Positions 18,208 through 27,936 of a stretch of DNA of 64,000 bases are shown here, piece after piece. The position numbers and the translations under genes were made by a program. Below the pieces are notes generated by a model. The model ran no database searches. It was not told where the DNA came from and saw only the letters and a list, made by a program, of their open reading frames with translations. The first letter of the stretch is position 1. Each line of letters begins with the position of its first letter. This DNA comes from Serratia ficaria. Its GTDB lineage: Bacteria > Pseudomonadota > Gammaproteobacteria > Enterobacterales > Enterobacteriaceae. The stretch is taken from positions 2,294,001 through 2,358,000 of the forward strand of contig NZ_LT906479.1 of the NCBI RefSeq assembly GCF_900187015.1, read 5' to 3'.

Positions 18208-19494
18208 ATGAGTACGATTTCTCCCGATTCAGGCCGGCTGGCGACCGCTCAGCAGGCCAATAAATGGAACAAGACCGACACCGTCTGGATGTTCGGCCTC
18301 TACGCCACCGCGGTGGGTGCAGGCACCTTGTTCCTGCCGATCAACGCCGGCCTGAACGGCCCGCTGGTGCTGTTGCTGATGGCGCTGTTCGCTTTCCCGC
18401 TGACCTATTTGCCGCACCGGGCGCTGAGCCGCTTCGTGCTTTCCGGTTCGAGCCGCGACGGCAACATCCACGACGTGGTGGTCGAACACTTCGGCGTGCT
18501 GGCCGGCAAGATCATCATGGTGCTGTACCTGATGGCGTTTTTCCCGATCGTGCTGGTGTACAGCATTTCGATCACTAACGCGCTGGACAGCTTCCTGATC
18601 CATCAGTTCCACCTGACGCCGTTGCCGCGCATCTGGCTGAGCCTGGCGGTGGTGACGGTGTTAAATCTGGTGCTGCTGCGCGGCAAGGACAGCATCGTGG
18701 CGGCGATGGGCATGCTGGTGTTCCCGCTGCTGGTGTTCCTGATGGGCATCTCGCTGTACCTGATGCCGACCTGGAATACCGCCAACTTCGCCAGCGGCCT
18801 GGCCAATACCCGGTTCGACAGCCCGGCGCTGTGGCATTCGCTGTGGTTGGCGGTGCCGGTGATGGTGTTTTCCTTCAGCCATGCGCCGATCATCTCGTCT
18901 TTCGCCTCCACGCAAAAAAGCCTGTATGGCGAGCTGGCAGAGCGCCGCTGCGCGCGCATCATGCGCTACAGCTATCTGCTGATCTGCGTCACCGTGCTGT
19001 TTTTCGTCTTCAGCTGCGTACTGAGCCTGTCGCATGAGGAAATGCAGCAGGCGAAAGATCAAAACATCACCGTGCTGACGACGCTGGCCAACAAGTTTTC
19101 CAATCCGCTGATTGCCTATCTCGGGCCGGTGATGGCGATGCTGGCGATGGCCAAATCCTTCCTCGGCACCTCGCTGGGCGTGACCGAAGGGGCGACCAGC
19201 CTGATCGACGGACTGACGCGCGCGGTCGGCAAGCCGCTGAGCTCGCGGGTGACTCACCGCATCTCTGCGGTGGCGCTGTTCCTGCTGACCTGGGCGGCGA
19301 CGGTGTGGAACCCCAGCGCCTTGCATATCATCGAGACCATCAGCGGGCCGTTGATTGCGGCGATCCTGTTTATCCTGCCGATGTATGCGGTGCGCGCGGT
19401 GCCGGCGATGCGCCGCTATCGGGCGCTGAGCAACGCGTTCGTGCTGGTGATGGGGCTGATTGCGCTGTCGGCGCTGATTTACGGCCTGGTGTGA
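18208..19494 (+). CDS. HAAAP-family serine/threonine-type amino-acid permease
   Basis: 428-residue membrane permease of the hydroxy/aromatic amino acid permease family, close to SdaC and TdcC. NKWNKTDTVWMFGLYATAVG near residue 20 and VMVFSFSHAPIISSF near residue 218 match SdaC blocks. About eleven hydrophobic helices are present. It is probably a proton or sodium-coupled importer of serine or threonine. It is not next to a serine deaminase gene, so the exact substrate is open. ATG 18208 follows AAGGTAG; the frame opens 30 bp earlier without a better start. The 260 bp upstream holds no recognisable gene. Confidence 0.8.
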   Translation: MSTISPDSGRLATAQQANKWNKTDTVWMFGLYATAVGAGTLFLPINAGLNGPLVLLLMALFAFPLTYLPHRALSRFVLSGSSRDGNIHDVVVEHFGVLAGKIIMVLYLMAFFPIVLVYSISITNALDSFLIHQFHLTPLPRIWLSLAVVTVLNLVLLRGKDSIVAAMGMLVFPLLVFLMGISLYLMPTWNTANFASGLANTRFDSPALWHSLWLAVPVMVFSFSHAPIISSFASTQKSLYGELAERRCARIMRYSYLLICVTVLFFVFSCVLSLSHEEMQQAKDQNITVLTTLANKFSNPLIAYLGPVMAMLAMAKSFLGTSLGVTEGATSLIDGLTRAVGKPLSSRVTHRISAVALFLLTWAATVWNPSALHIIETISGPLIAAILFILPMYAVRAVPAMRRYRALSNAFVLVMGLIALSALIYGLV

Positions 19495-19831
19495 AACTTT
19501 TCGGCACATTGTCCTGAGGTGCCTTCCCCCGCGTTTAACGGCCGTCTTGAATGGCTGGGCCGGGTCGGTTTAAGCAAACCGATCCGGCGGAAAACTTGCC
19601 GTGCCTTTTGCTGAAATCATCAACCTCCTTGCGGCGACAGCGTCATTATTTTCAATATCGCTGTCCTGATTTTTCCTGGCGACCAGTGTCGCTCTGGCGG
19701 CGGCAACGGCGCGTTGTGTGGCGTATCAGCGCGCCGTGTTCGCTGTAAGTCCGTAAGCGCAGTGTGTAACGTGGATATTGAGCTGAGGACAGCCTCATCT
19801 TGAAACCCGGTGATCACCCTTGGAGGACAAC
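19495..19831. other. Gene-free leader before the tailspike-like gene
   Basis: 337 bp with no credible frame. It holds a 10-bp hairpin at 19562-19585 (loop AAGC, no T-tract) that could end the permease transcript, and a perfect palindrome GGTGATCACC at 19809-19818 just before the ribosome-binding site of the next gene. No phage attachment site or integrase remnant is visible. Confidence 0.6.
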
Positions 19832-21439
19832 ATGACACTATCTCAACAGAATGCTGTTTCTACGCTGGCGGATGACGCCACTTTGCGTACGGACTTGGCC
19901 ACGGTAGCGACAGGAAAAGGTGCCGATTTGGTGGCAACGCCGCAAGGCGGCACGCTGACCGAAGCGATGGGGTTTATTACCCCGGAAATGTTTGGCGCTG
20001 TCGGTGACGGTGTCGCGGATGATACCGCAGCTATTTATCAGGCCATTGAAGCGGCGCGGCAGCACGATACTCCCCGTGTTTACGGCAAGGGTATTTACGG
20101 CATTTCCGGCTCCATCAAGATCGATAATTTTGCTAAAGGCCTTGAACTTAACCTGGCGGGGCTAGTGGCTTTGACGGGGTTCCCTGATTACACGGACTGG
20201 AAAAAAGCCACTGCGGCCATTTTATTGGGGACCAACGGCGGCAGTCAGGTGGGCTTGAGCATTCGCGTCGGTTATTTTCACGGCGCGGATAAAGCCACGC
20301 TATTTAAGCTGCAGCGTGTTGGCGCCGGAGGGTCGCATTTCCACGCCGGCAGTGTGAAAAATGCCGTTGGCGTATTCCAGTGTACCGATTCCGATGCATC
20401 AACCTCGGCGTCGAACCGCATCACCGGGAATTACTGGGATGTGGGGGTATTTGGCATTCGAATCAAGCGGGCGGGCGCCTATATTTGTGAAGGCGCCAAG
20501 ATTAGCGTTGGCTTTATAACCAACTTCAAATACGGGGGAATTCAATTATTCGATGGGGCACAGTATTTCCAGATTTATGGCACCGACATTGATTTTTGCG
20601 GTAAATACCTGACTCAGCTGGAAGTGAATGCGTTGCCGGGCACTGATGTGCGCGGTATGCAGGCCGTCAGCGGAGCGGTGTCTTGCGAGGTGGTAGATTA
20701 TTACAGCCAGCCGGCAGGTAAATTCTATGTGCTGGTCGCCGAAGCGCAGGAAACCACCGGCGGAAAATCGGCATATACCCAGGGCAGCAGCCTGGTGATT
20801 GACGGCGTAACTTACACCATTGTTTCAATTACCACCCCTACGGCGAAGCAGGCCTATTTTGATGTTATCCATGGTTTCCAGGGCGCCAGCTTCGGCAAGG
20901 GAGAAGCGCAGTTTGGCTATTGCTCGCGTATCGTTGGCGGGATGCAACACACGTCGTTTTTCAAATGGCATAACTCATTTGACATTAACTCCAATATGTT
21001 GAACGGTCTGTTCGTGAATAACACCGGCAGTGAAATGACCTTCAGCGATAAGTATCGCAATGTGAATTTGCTGAGATTTAACACGGTTAACCAGACCTTG
21101 ACGCTGCCGGGGGGGTTAACCAATGGCGGGCGTCGCATCTACGGTGATCAACTGTCCCCTACGCTGGCTTCGGGCACCATGACAACAATCAAAACCTTCA
21201 GCTATGCAGGTGATGGTGTGAGCAGCGGCGTAAAAGAAGTGTGGGAGGTCGTGTGTTCCGGGCCAAATGGCCTGAATGGCATCGGCGGAAGTTTTTCGGT
21301 GCATGTCAGCAACACCGGGATAGAACTGGTCGGTACTTTACCTGATTTCCCCACGTTTTACGCGAGCGGTTTTACTCTGCGAGCGCAGCAAAATGCCCAG
21401 CCGAGCATGAAGCTCGGCCTGGTGTTTAATCGCAAGTAA
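19832..21439 (+). CDS. Orphan phage tailspike-like protein with pectate-lyase-type beta-helix
   Basis: 535-residue protein. After about 45 residues comes GFITPEMFGAVGDGVADDTA, the hallmark start of the pectate_lyase_3/right-handed beta-helix domain of phage tailspikes and capsule depolymerases. Gly/Asn-rich coils typical of a beta-helix follow to about residue 420, then a beta-rich C-terminal domain. No signal peptide is present. GGAGG sits 5 bp before ATG 19832. The DNA is visibly AT-richer than its neighbours, which suggests transfer. No tail, baseplate or integrase gene is nearby, so it is not part of a prophage here. It could be a relic, or a free polysaccharide-degrading enzyme released by lysis or non-classical export. 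The domain call is good; the function is unknown. Confidence 0.75.
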   Translation: MTLSQQNAVSTLADDATLRTDLATVATGKGADLVATPQGGTLTEAMGFITPEMFGAVGDGVADDTAAIYQAIEAARQHDTPRVYGKGIYGISGSIKIDNFAKGLELNLAGLVALTGFPDYTDWKKATAAILLGTNGGSQVGLSIRVGYFHGADKATLFKLQRVGAGGSHFHAGSVKNAVGVFQCTDSDASTSASNRITGNYWDVGVFGIRIKRAGAYICEGAKISVGFITNFKYGGIQLFDGAQYFQIYGTDIDFCGKYLTQLEVNALPGTDVRGMQAVSGAVSCEVVDYYSQPAGKFYVLVAEAQETTGGKSAYTQGSSLVIDGVTYTIVSITTPTAKQAYFDVIHGFQGASFGKGEAQFGYCSRIVGGMQHTSFFKWHNSFDINSNMLNGLFVNNTGSEMTFSDKYRNVNLLRFNTVNQTLTLPGGLTNGGRRIYGDQLSPTLASGTMTTIKTFSYAGDGVSSGVKEVWEVVCSGPNGLNGIGGSFSVHVSNTGIELVGTLPDFPTFYASGFTLRAQQNAQPSMKLGLVFNRK

Positions 21440-21455
21440 ATTTTTCAACCCGACG

Positions 21456-21482
21456 CCACTGCCGGGAGTGACCCGGCAGTGG
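21456..21482. repeat. Perfect 11-bp inverted repeat after the tailspike-like gene
   Basis: CCACTGCCGGG and CCCGGCAGTGG around a 5-nt loop. No T-tract follows, so it is a transcript-stabilising hairpin or a weak terminator. Confidence 0.6.
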
Positions 21483-21529
21483 CTAGCGAAGGGTAAGATG
21501 ATTTTCCCCTGCATGGAGCAAGAGAAGGT

Positions 21530-21557
21530 GCCGGATTGAGGCACAATCGGCCTTTTT
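21530..21557 (+). terminator. Intrinsic terminator between tailspike-like gene and marC
   Basis: GCCGGATTG and CAATCGGC pair with one bulged G and are followed by CTTTTT. It lies just before the marC stop on the opposite strand. Confidence 0.7.
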
Positions 21558-21561
21558 CTGC

Positions 21562-22251
21562 TCAGGCGGCGCCCGGCGCGTAGGTGGAGATAATCTCCAG
21601 CACGCCGTTGATAATGAACTGCACCCCCATGCAGACCAGCAGGAAGCCCATCAGCCGCGAGATAGCCTCGATGCCGCTTTTGCCCACCAGGCGCATGATG
21701 GCGCCGGAACTGCGCAGGCAGACCCACAGGATCACCGCCACCGCCAGAAAGATCGCCACCGGCGCCACCAGCAGCACCCAGTGGGCGAATCCCAGCGTGT
21801 TTTCTTTGACGCTCGACGCGGAGCTGATGATCATCGCAATGGTCCCCGGCCCGGCGGTGCTGGGCATCGCCAAGGGCACGAAGGCGATATTGGTCGAGGT
21901 TTTTTGGCGCAGCTCATGGGTTTTGCTTTCCACCTCCGGCGCCTCGTCCGCGCTCTGCTGCGGGAACAGCATGCGGAAGCCGATAAAGGCGACGATCAGC
22001 CCGCCGGCGATGCGCAGGCCGGGAATGGAAATGCCGAAGGTGTTCATGACCACCTGACCGGCGTAGAACGCCACCGTCATGATGAAGAACACGTAGACCG
22101 ACGCCATCAACGACTGCTGATTGCGTTCTTCGCGCGTCATGTTGCCCGACAGCCCGAGCAGCAACGCCACCGTCGTGAGCGGGTTGGCCAGCGGCAGCAG
22201 CAGCACCAAACCCAGTCCGATGGCCTGGAATAACTGCAGAATACTCGTCAT
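21562..22251 (-). CDS. marC: MarC family inner-membrane protein
   Basis: 229-residue membrane protein with six hydrophobic spans. It is very close to E. coli Mar[21 protein letters not shown] near the start, [20 protein letters not shown] in the middle, and [19 protein letters not shown]. MarC-family proteins were once linked to antibiotic resistance, but that was not upheld; the transported molecule is unknown. ATG 22251 gives the conserved start. In E. coli it is divergent from marRAB; here no mar regulator is adjacent and the divergent neighbour is an unrelated membrane protein. Confidence 0.9.
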   Translation of the reverse strand: MTSILQLFQAIGLGLVLLLPLANPLTTVALLLGLSGNMTREERNQQSLMASVYVFFIMTVAFYAGQVVMNTFGISIPGLRIAGGLIVAFIGFRMLFPQQSADEAPEVESKTHELRQKTSTNIAFVPLAMPSTAGPGTIAMIISSASSVKENTLGFAHWVLLVAPVAIFLAVAVILWVCLRSSGAIMRLVGKSGIEAISRLMGFLLVCMGVQFIINGVLEIISTYAPGAA

Positions 22252-22460
22252 GTCATCAGATTCCCTGTGCAAAGTGTGAGCCGCCGTGCGACGGCAAAGC
22301 AAAGAGTAGCCTGCCTCGCCGGCGTCGGCAACGCCGCGGTGGCGGGGCTTTTGTTATTTATGGCGTTTTCACCGGGGGGCAGGGTGAAGCGCGGCTATTG
22401 CGCACCAATTGCCACGACCGCCGTGACCGGGACGCTACCATGGGCGCGCTTTAAATAATA

Positions 22461-23096
22461 ATGAGTCTTGCCATGAAACATGATCTGTCTATTTTACTGG
22501 GGAAAGTTCGTCGTTTTCTGCTCTGCAGCGCGTTTCTGGCGGCGCTGGCGGGCCTGATCTTTATCGACGTTCACTGGCTGCATAACTTCGTCTATGAAAC
22601 CTCGCTGACCGAGATTGCGCAGGAGCTGATGCTGGCTACCATCTCGGCCAGCTTCTTTATCGCCGCCTGCCGAGACGTCGCTTACCGGCCGGCATGGGTG
22701 CTGGTCGGCGGCTTTTTTCTCTGCATGCTGATCCGCGAGATGGATTTCGCCTTCGACCTGCTGTGGCATGGCGCCTGGGTGTGGTTCGCCCTGGCGGTGA
22801 CCCTGGCCTGCCTGGCGTATGGCGTGCGCCATCGGGCCGCCACGCTGCGCGGCCTGGTGTATTTTACGACCCATCCCGGCTACGGCATGATGTGCGCCGG
22901 CCTGCTGTGCATTCTGGTGTTCTCGCGGCTGTTCGGCATGAACGCGCTGTGGCAGGAACTGATGCTGGAGGGCTACAACCGGGTGGTGAAAAACATGGTG
23001 GAGGAGGGCTGCGAGCTGATGGGATATGCTTTCTGCCTGGTGGCGACGCTGGACTATATGAAGAGCCCGGCCGGCGCCGATGCGGCCAAACCCTGA
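22461..23096 (+). CDS. Unrecognised polytopic membrane protein
   Basis: 211-residue protein that I cannot place in a family. Hydrophobic segments lie near residues 18-36, 56-70, 76-92, 104-121, 139-157 and 184-200. Acidic and His residues sit at or inside membrane borders: E51 and E55, REMD at 92-95, D99, H103, H138, and EEGCEL at 181-186. Such buried charge is unusual for a simple scaffold and may bind a metal or ion; that is inference. ATG 22461 or ATG 22473 could be the start; neither has a strong ribosome-binding site. It is transcribed alone, between marC (divergent) and the thrS leader. Confidence 0.75.
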   Translation: MSLAMKHDLSILLGKVRRFLLCSAFLAALAGLIFIDVHWLHNFVYETSLTEIAQELMLATISASFFIAACRDVAYRPAWVLVGGFFLCMLIREMDFAFDLLWHGAWVWFALAVTLACLAYGVRHRAATLRGLVYFTTHPGYGMMCAGLLCILVFSRLFGMNALWQELMLEGYNRVVKNMVEEGCELMGYAFCLVATLDYMKSPAGADAAKP

Positions 23097-23198
23097 AGCG
23101 CGGGCGAGGCGGCGGTTTATTTATCCGGAACAATTTTAGTGATACTATTCACTTAGCCGAATACGGCCGCGAAGGTATGCTTTCCATTCTGTGTACCA

Positions 23199-23245
23199 AG
23201 TTAGGTATCAATCTGGCAATTGTGGGCGAGATCCGAAACCTAACT
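23199..23245 (+). promoter_or_regulatory. thrS leader, upstream stem-loop (operator domain 4-like)
   Basis: AGTTAGGT (23199-23206) pairs perfectly with ACCTAACT (23238-23245) around a 31-nt loop. In E. coli thrS mRNA an upstream hairpin of this kind, separated by a single-stranded linker from the anticodon-like arm, is bound by the second subunit of threonyl-tRNA synthetase. Confidence 0.65.
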
Positions 23246-23277
23246 GACTAAATCCAAAATCAATTTTCGTACTGCAT

Positions 23278-23298
23278 GTGATCTGTCGTGTGGGTCAC
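23278..23298 (+). promoter_or_regulatory. thrS translational operator, anticodon-like hairpin
   Basis: GTGATC (23278-23283) pairs with GGTCAC (23293-23298), leaving a 9-nt loop TGTCGTGTG that carries CGT, the anticodon of tRNA-Thr(CGU). It ends 22 nt before the thrS ATG, where synthetase binding would block ribosomes, as in the E. coli autoregulatory operator. Confidence 0.8.
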
Positions 23299-23320
23299 CA
23301 CTGTAGATAAGGAATTATTA

Positions 23321-25249
23321 ATGCCCGTTATTACTCTTCCTGACGGAAGTCAGCGTCATTTCGAAAGCCCCGTATCCCCTCTGGACGTTGCCCGCGACAT
23401 CGGCCCTGGCCTGGCGAAAGCCTGCATTGCCGGGCGCGTCAACGGCGAGCTGGTCGACGCCGGCGATCTGATTGAATCCGATGCGCAGTTGGCGATCGTG
23501 ACCATCAAAGACGCCGAAGGCCTGGAAATCATGCGCCACTCTTGCGCGCACCTGTTGGGGCACGCCATCAAACAGCTGTGGCCGGACACCAAAATGGCCA
23601 TCGGCCCGGTGATCGACAACGGTTTCTACTACGACGTCGACATCGACCGCACCCTGACGCAGGAAGACCTGGATCTGCTGGAAAAGCGGATGCATGAGTT
23701 GGCCGACAAGGATTACGACGTCATCAAGAAGAAGGTCAGCTGGCAAGAAGCCCGCGACACCTTCGCCGCGCGTGGCGAAAGCTACAAGGTGGCGATCCTG
23801 GATGAGAACATCAGCCATGACGACCGTCCTGGCCTGTATCACCACGAAGAATACGTCGACATGTGCCGCGGCCCGCACGTGCCGAACATGCGTTTCTGCC
23901 ATCATTTCAAGCTGCAGAAAACCTCCGGCGCTTACTGGCGCGGCGACAGCAAAAATAAAATGCTGCAGCGCATCTACGGCACCGCCTGGGCAGACAAGAA
24001 GCAGCTGAACGCCTATCTGCAGCGTCTGGAAGAAGCGGCCAAGCGCGACCACCGCAAGATCGGCAAGCAGCTCGACCTGTACCATATGCAGGAAGAAGCG
24101 CCGGGCATGGTGTTCTGGCACAACGACGGCTGGACCATTTTCCGCGAGCTGGAAGCCTTTGTGCGCATGAAGCTCAAAGAGTACCAGTACCAGGAAGTGA
24201 AAGGGCCGTTCATGATGGACCGGGTGCTGTGGGAAAAAACCGGCCACTGGGAAAACTACAAAGACGCCATGTTCACCACCTCGTCGGAAAACCGCGAGTA
24301 CTGCATCAAGCCGATGAACTGCCCGGGCCACGTGCAGATCTTCAATCAGGGCCTGAAGTCGTACCGTGATTTGCCGCTGCGCATGGGCGAATTCGGCAGC
24401 TGCCACCGCAACGAGCCATCGGGTTCCCTGCACGGTTTGATGCGCGTGCGCGGCTTCACTCAGGACGACGCCCACATCTTCTGTACCGAAGAGCAGGTGC
24501 GCGCCGAAGTGAACGAATGCATCCGCATGGTCTATGATGTGTATGGCACCTTCGGCTTCGACAAGATTGCGGTGAAGCTGTCTACCCGCCCTGAGAAGCG
24601 CATCGGCACTGACGATATGTGGACTCGTGCGGAAGAGGACCTGGCCGCCGCGCTGACTGAAAACGGTATTCCGTTTGAATATCAGCCGGGTGAGGGCGCC
24701 TTCTACGGACCAAAAATTGAATTTACCCTGCATGATTGTTTGGATCGCGCATGGCAATGTGGTACCGTGCAGCTCGATTTCTTCTTGCCGGGCCGTTTAG
24801 GCGCGTCGTATGTTGGCGAAAACAACGATCGCGTAGTGCCGGTAATGATTCACCGCGCCATTTTGGGCTCCATGGAACGTTTCATCGGTATCCTTACCGA
24901 AGAATACGCCGGGTTCTACCCGACCTGGATTGCTCCGGTGCAGGTGGTGGTGATGAATATCACCGACAGCCAGTCTGATTACGTCCAGCAATTGACCAAA
25001 AAATTGCAGGATGCAGGTATTCGCGTCAAAGCGGACTTGAGAAATGAGAAGATTGGCTTTAAAATTCGCGAACATACTTTACGTCGAGTCCCTTACATGT
25101 TGGTGTGCGGTGATAAAGAGGTCGAAGCAGGCAAAGTTGCCGTTCGTACCCGCCGTGGCAAAGACCTGGGAAGCCTGGACGTAAACGAAGTCGTAGACAA
25201 GCTGCTGAAAGAGATCCGCAGCCGTAGTCTTCATCAACTGGAGGAATAA
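23321..25249 (+). CDS. thrS: Threonyl-tRNA synthetase
   Basis: 642-residue class II synthetase, the exact E. coli length. The order is an N-terminal TGS domain (residues 1-61, starting [18 protein letters not shown]), the editing domain with [14 protein letters not shown] near 72 and the [13 protein letters not shown] zone near 180, the catalytic core with [10 protein letters not shown] near 332 and [13 protein letters not shown] near 360, and the C-terminal anticodon-binding domain from about 535. GGAATTATT precedes ATG 23321; the frame opens 33 bp earlier within the operator. It heads the thrS-infC-rpmI-rplT cluster and is likely autoregulated through the leader hairpins. Confidence 0.98.
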   Translation: MPVITLPDGSQRHFESPVSPLDVARDIGPGLAKACIAGRVNGELVDAGDLIESDAQLAIVTIKDAEGLEIMRHSCAHLLGHAIKQLWPDTKMAIGPVIDNGFYYDVDIDRTLTQEDLDLLEKRMHELADKDYDVIKKKVSWQEARDTFAARGESYKVAILDENISHDDRPGLYHHEEYVDMCRGPHVPNMRFCHHFKLQKTSGAYWRGDSKNKMLQRIYGTAWADKKQLNAYLQRLEEAAKRDHRKIGKQLDLYHMQEEAPGMVFWHNDGWTIFRELEAFVRMKLKEYQYQEVKGPFMMDRVLWEKTGHWENYKDAMFTTSSENREYCIKPMNCPGHVQIFNQGLKSYRDLPLRMGEFGSCHRNEPSGSLHGLMRVRGFTQDDAHIFCTEEQVRAEVNECIRMVYDVYGTFGFDKIAVKLSTRPEKRIGTDDMWTRAEEDLAAALTENGIPFEYQPGEGAFYGPKIEFTLHDCLDRAWQCGTVQLDFFLPGRLGASYVGENNDRVVPVMIHRAILGSMERFIGILTEEYAGFYPTWIAPVQVVVMNITDSQSDYVQQLTKKLQDAGIRVKADLRNEKIGFKIREHTLRRVPYMLVCGDKEVEAGKVAVRTRRGKDLGSLDVNEVVDKLLKEIRSRSLHQLEE

Positions 25250-25804
<555 letters not shown>

Positions 25805-25820
25805 GGCTTCCAAGTAATCG

Positions 25821-25853
25821 AACCCGCGCAGCGCCTGCGTTGTGTGGGTTTTA
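25821..25853 (+). terminator. Terminator-like hairpin between infC and rpmI
   Basis: AACCCGCGCAGCG pairs with GCGTTGTGTGGGTT (several G-T pairs) and is followed by TTATT. It probably attenuates read-through into rpmI-rplT, or takes part in the L20 operator fold. RNA probing would decide. Confidence 0.6.
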
Positions 25854-25878
25854 TTCGCCCAACTGATTCGTTGTTTAA

Positions 25879-26100
<222 letters not shown>

Positions 26101-26125
26101 GCCATTTTTTTTGAATCTAGAATAA

Positions 26126-26500
<375 letters not shown>

Positions 26501-26508
26501 GTCAGTGG

Positions 26509-26533
26509 AAGAGGGAGCTTGCTCCCTCTTTTA
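26509..26533 (+). terminator. Intrinsic terminator of rplT
   Basis: AAGAGGGAGC-TT-GCTCCCTCTT followed by TTAATC, 9 bp past the stop. Confidence 0.9.
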
Positions 26534-26617
26534 ATCTTTGTTTTCAGCCACCAATATTGACTTTTATTGCCTGCCGCTATATCACTGGTAGACAATCATC
26601 GACAAGGTAACGCAACC

Positions 26618-26662
26618 ATGTACGCTGCTATTTTTCGTTTCTTTTTTTACTTTAGCGCCTGA
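26618..26662 (+). CDS. pheM: phe leader peptide
   Basis: 14-codon leader [14 protein letters not shown] ending in TGA at 26660-26662. Five of the 14 residues are Phe, as in E. coli PheM ([14 protein letters not shown]). Ribosome stalling at the Phe codons when charged tRNA-Phe is scarce would free the antiterminator and allow pheST transcription. It is too short for normal gene callers. Confidence 0.93.
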   Translation: [14 protein letters not shown]

Positions 26663-26665
26663 TTT

Positions 26666-26734
26666 CAGGAGGCTTTGCGCGTAAGAAAAGAAACGAAAAG
26701 TAGCGCCTAAGCCTCCCCTGTGGAGGCTTTTTTG
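26666..26734 (+). promoter_or_regulatory. pheST attenuator (antiterminator and terminator)
   Basis: The terminator is AGCCTCC (26710-26716) with GGAGGCT (26722-26728) and TTTTT. The competing antiterminator pairs GGAGGCTTTGCGC, just after pheM, with GCGCCTAAGCCTCC. This is the classical transcription-attenuation layout for phenylalanyl-tRNA synthetase. Confidence 0.85.
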
Positions 26735-26741
26735 TTTTTGG

Positions 26742-26870
26742 TCATACCCTTTGTCTTTCAAACTACAGCGGCGTTGGCCGCGTGTGTTCACCCCGGTCAC
26801 TTAGCTATCTAAGCTCCCGGGGATTCGCCCACTTGCCGCCTGGCTGTAGCTTGAAATCCTGTGGGTATGA
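26742..26870. repeat. ERIC (IRU) element, full length
   Basis: About 129 bp. The outer ends TCATACCC (26742-26749) and GGGTATGA (26863-26870) are inverted copies, followed inwards by CTACAGC and GCTGTAG. The centre holds CACCCCGGTCACTTAG and TAAGCTCCCGGGGATTC, the hallmark ERIC core. The whole element can fold into one long hairpin. It lies between the phe attenuator and pheS, so it is transcribed in the pheST leader. Confidence 0.9.
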
Positions 26871-26908
26871 TTTAGGCCAGATAACATAAATTATCAGTCA
26901 TTACTTAG

Positions 26909-27922
<1,014 letters not shown>

Positions 27923-27936
27923 GGCGGGAATATCAC

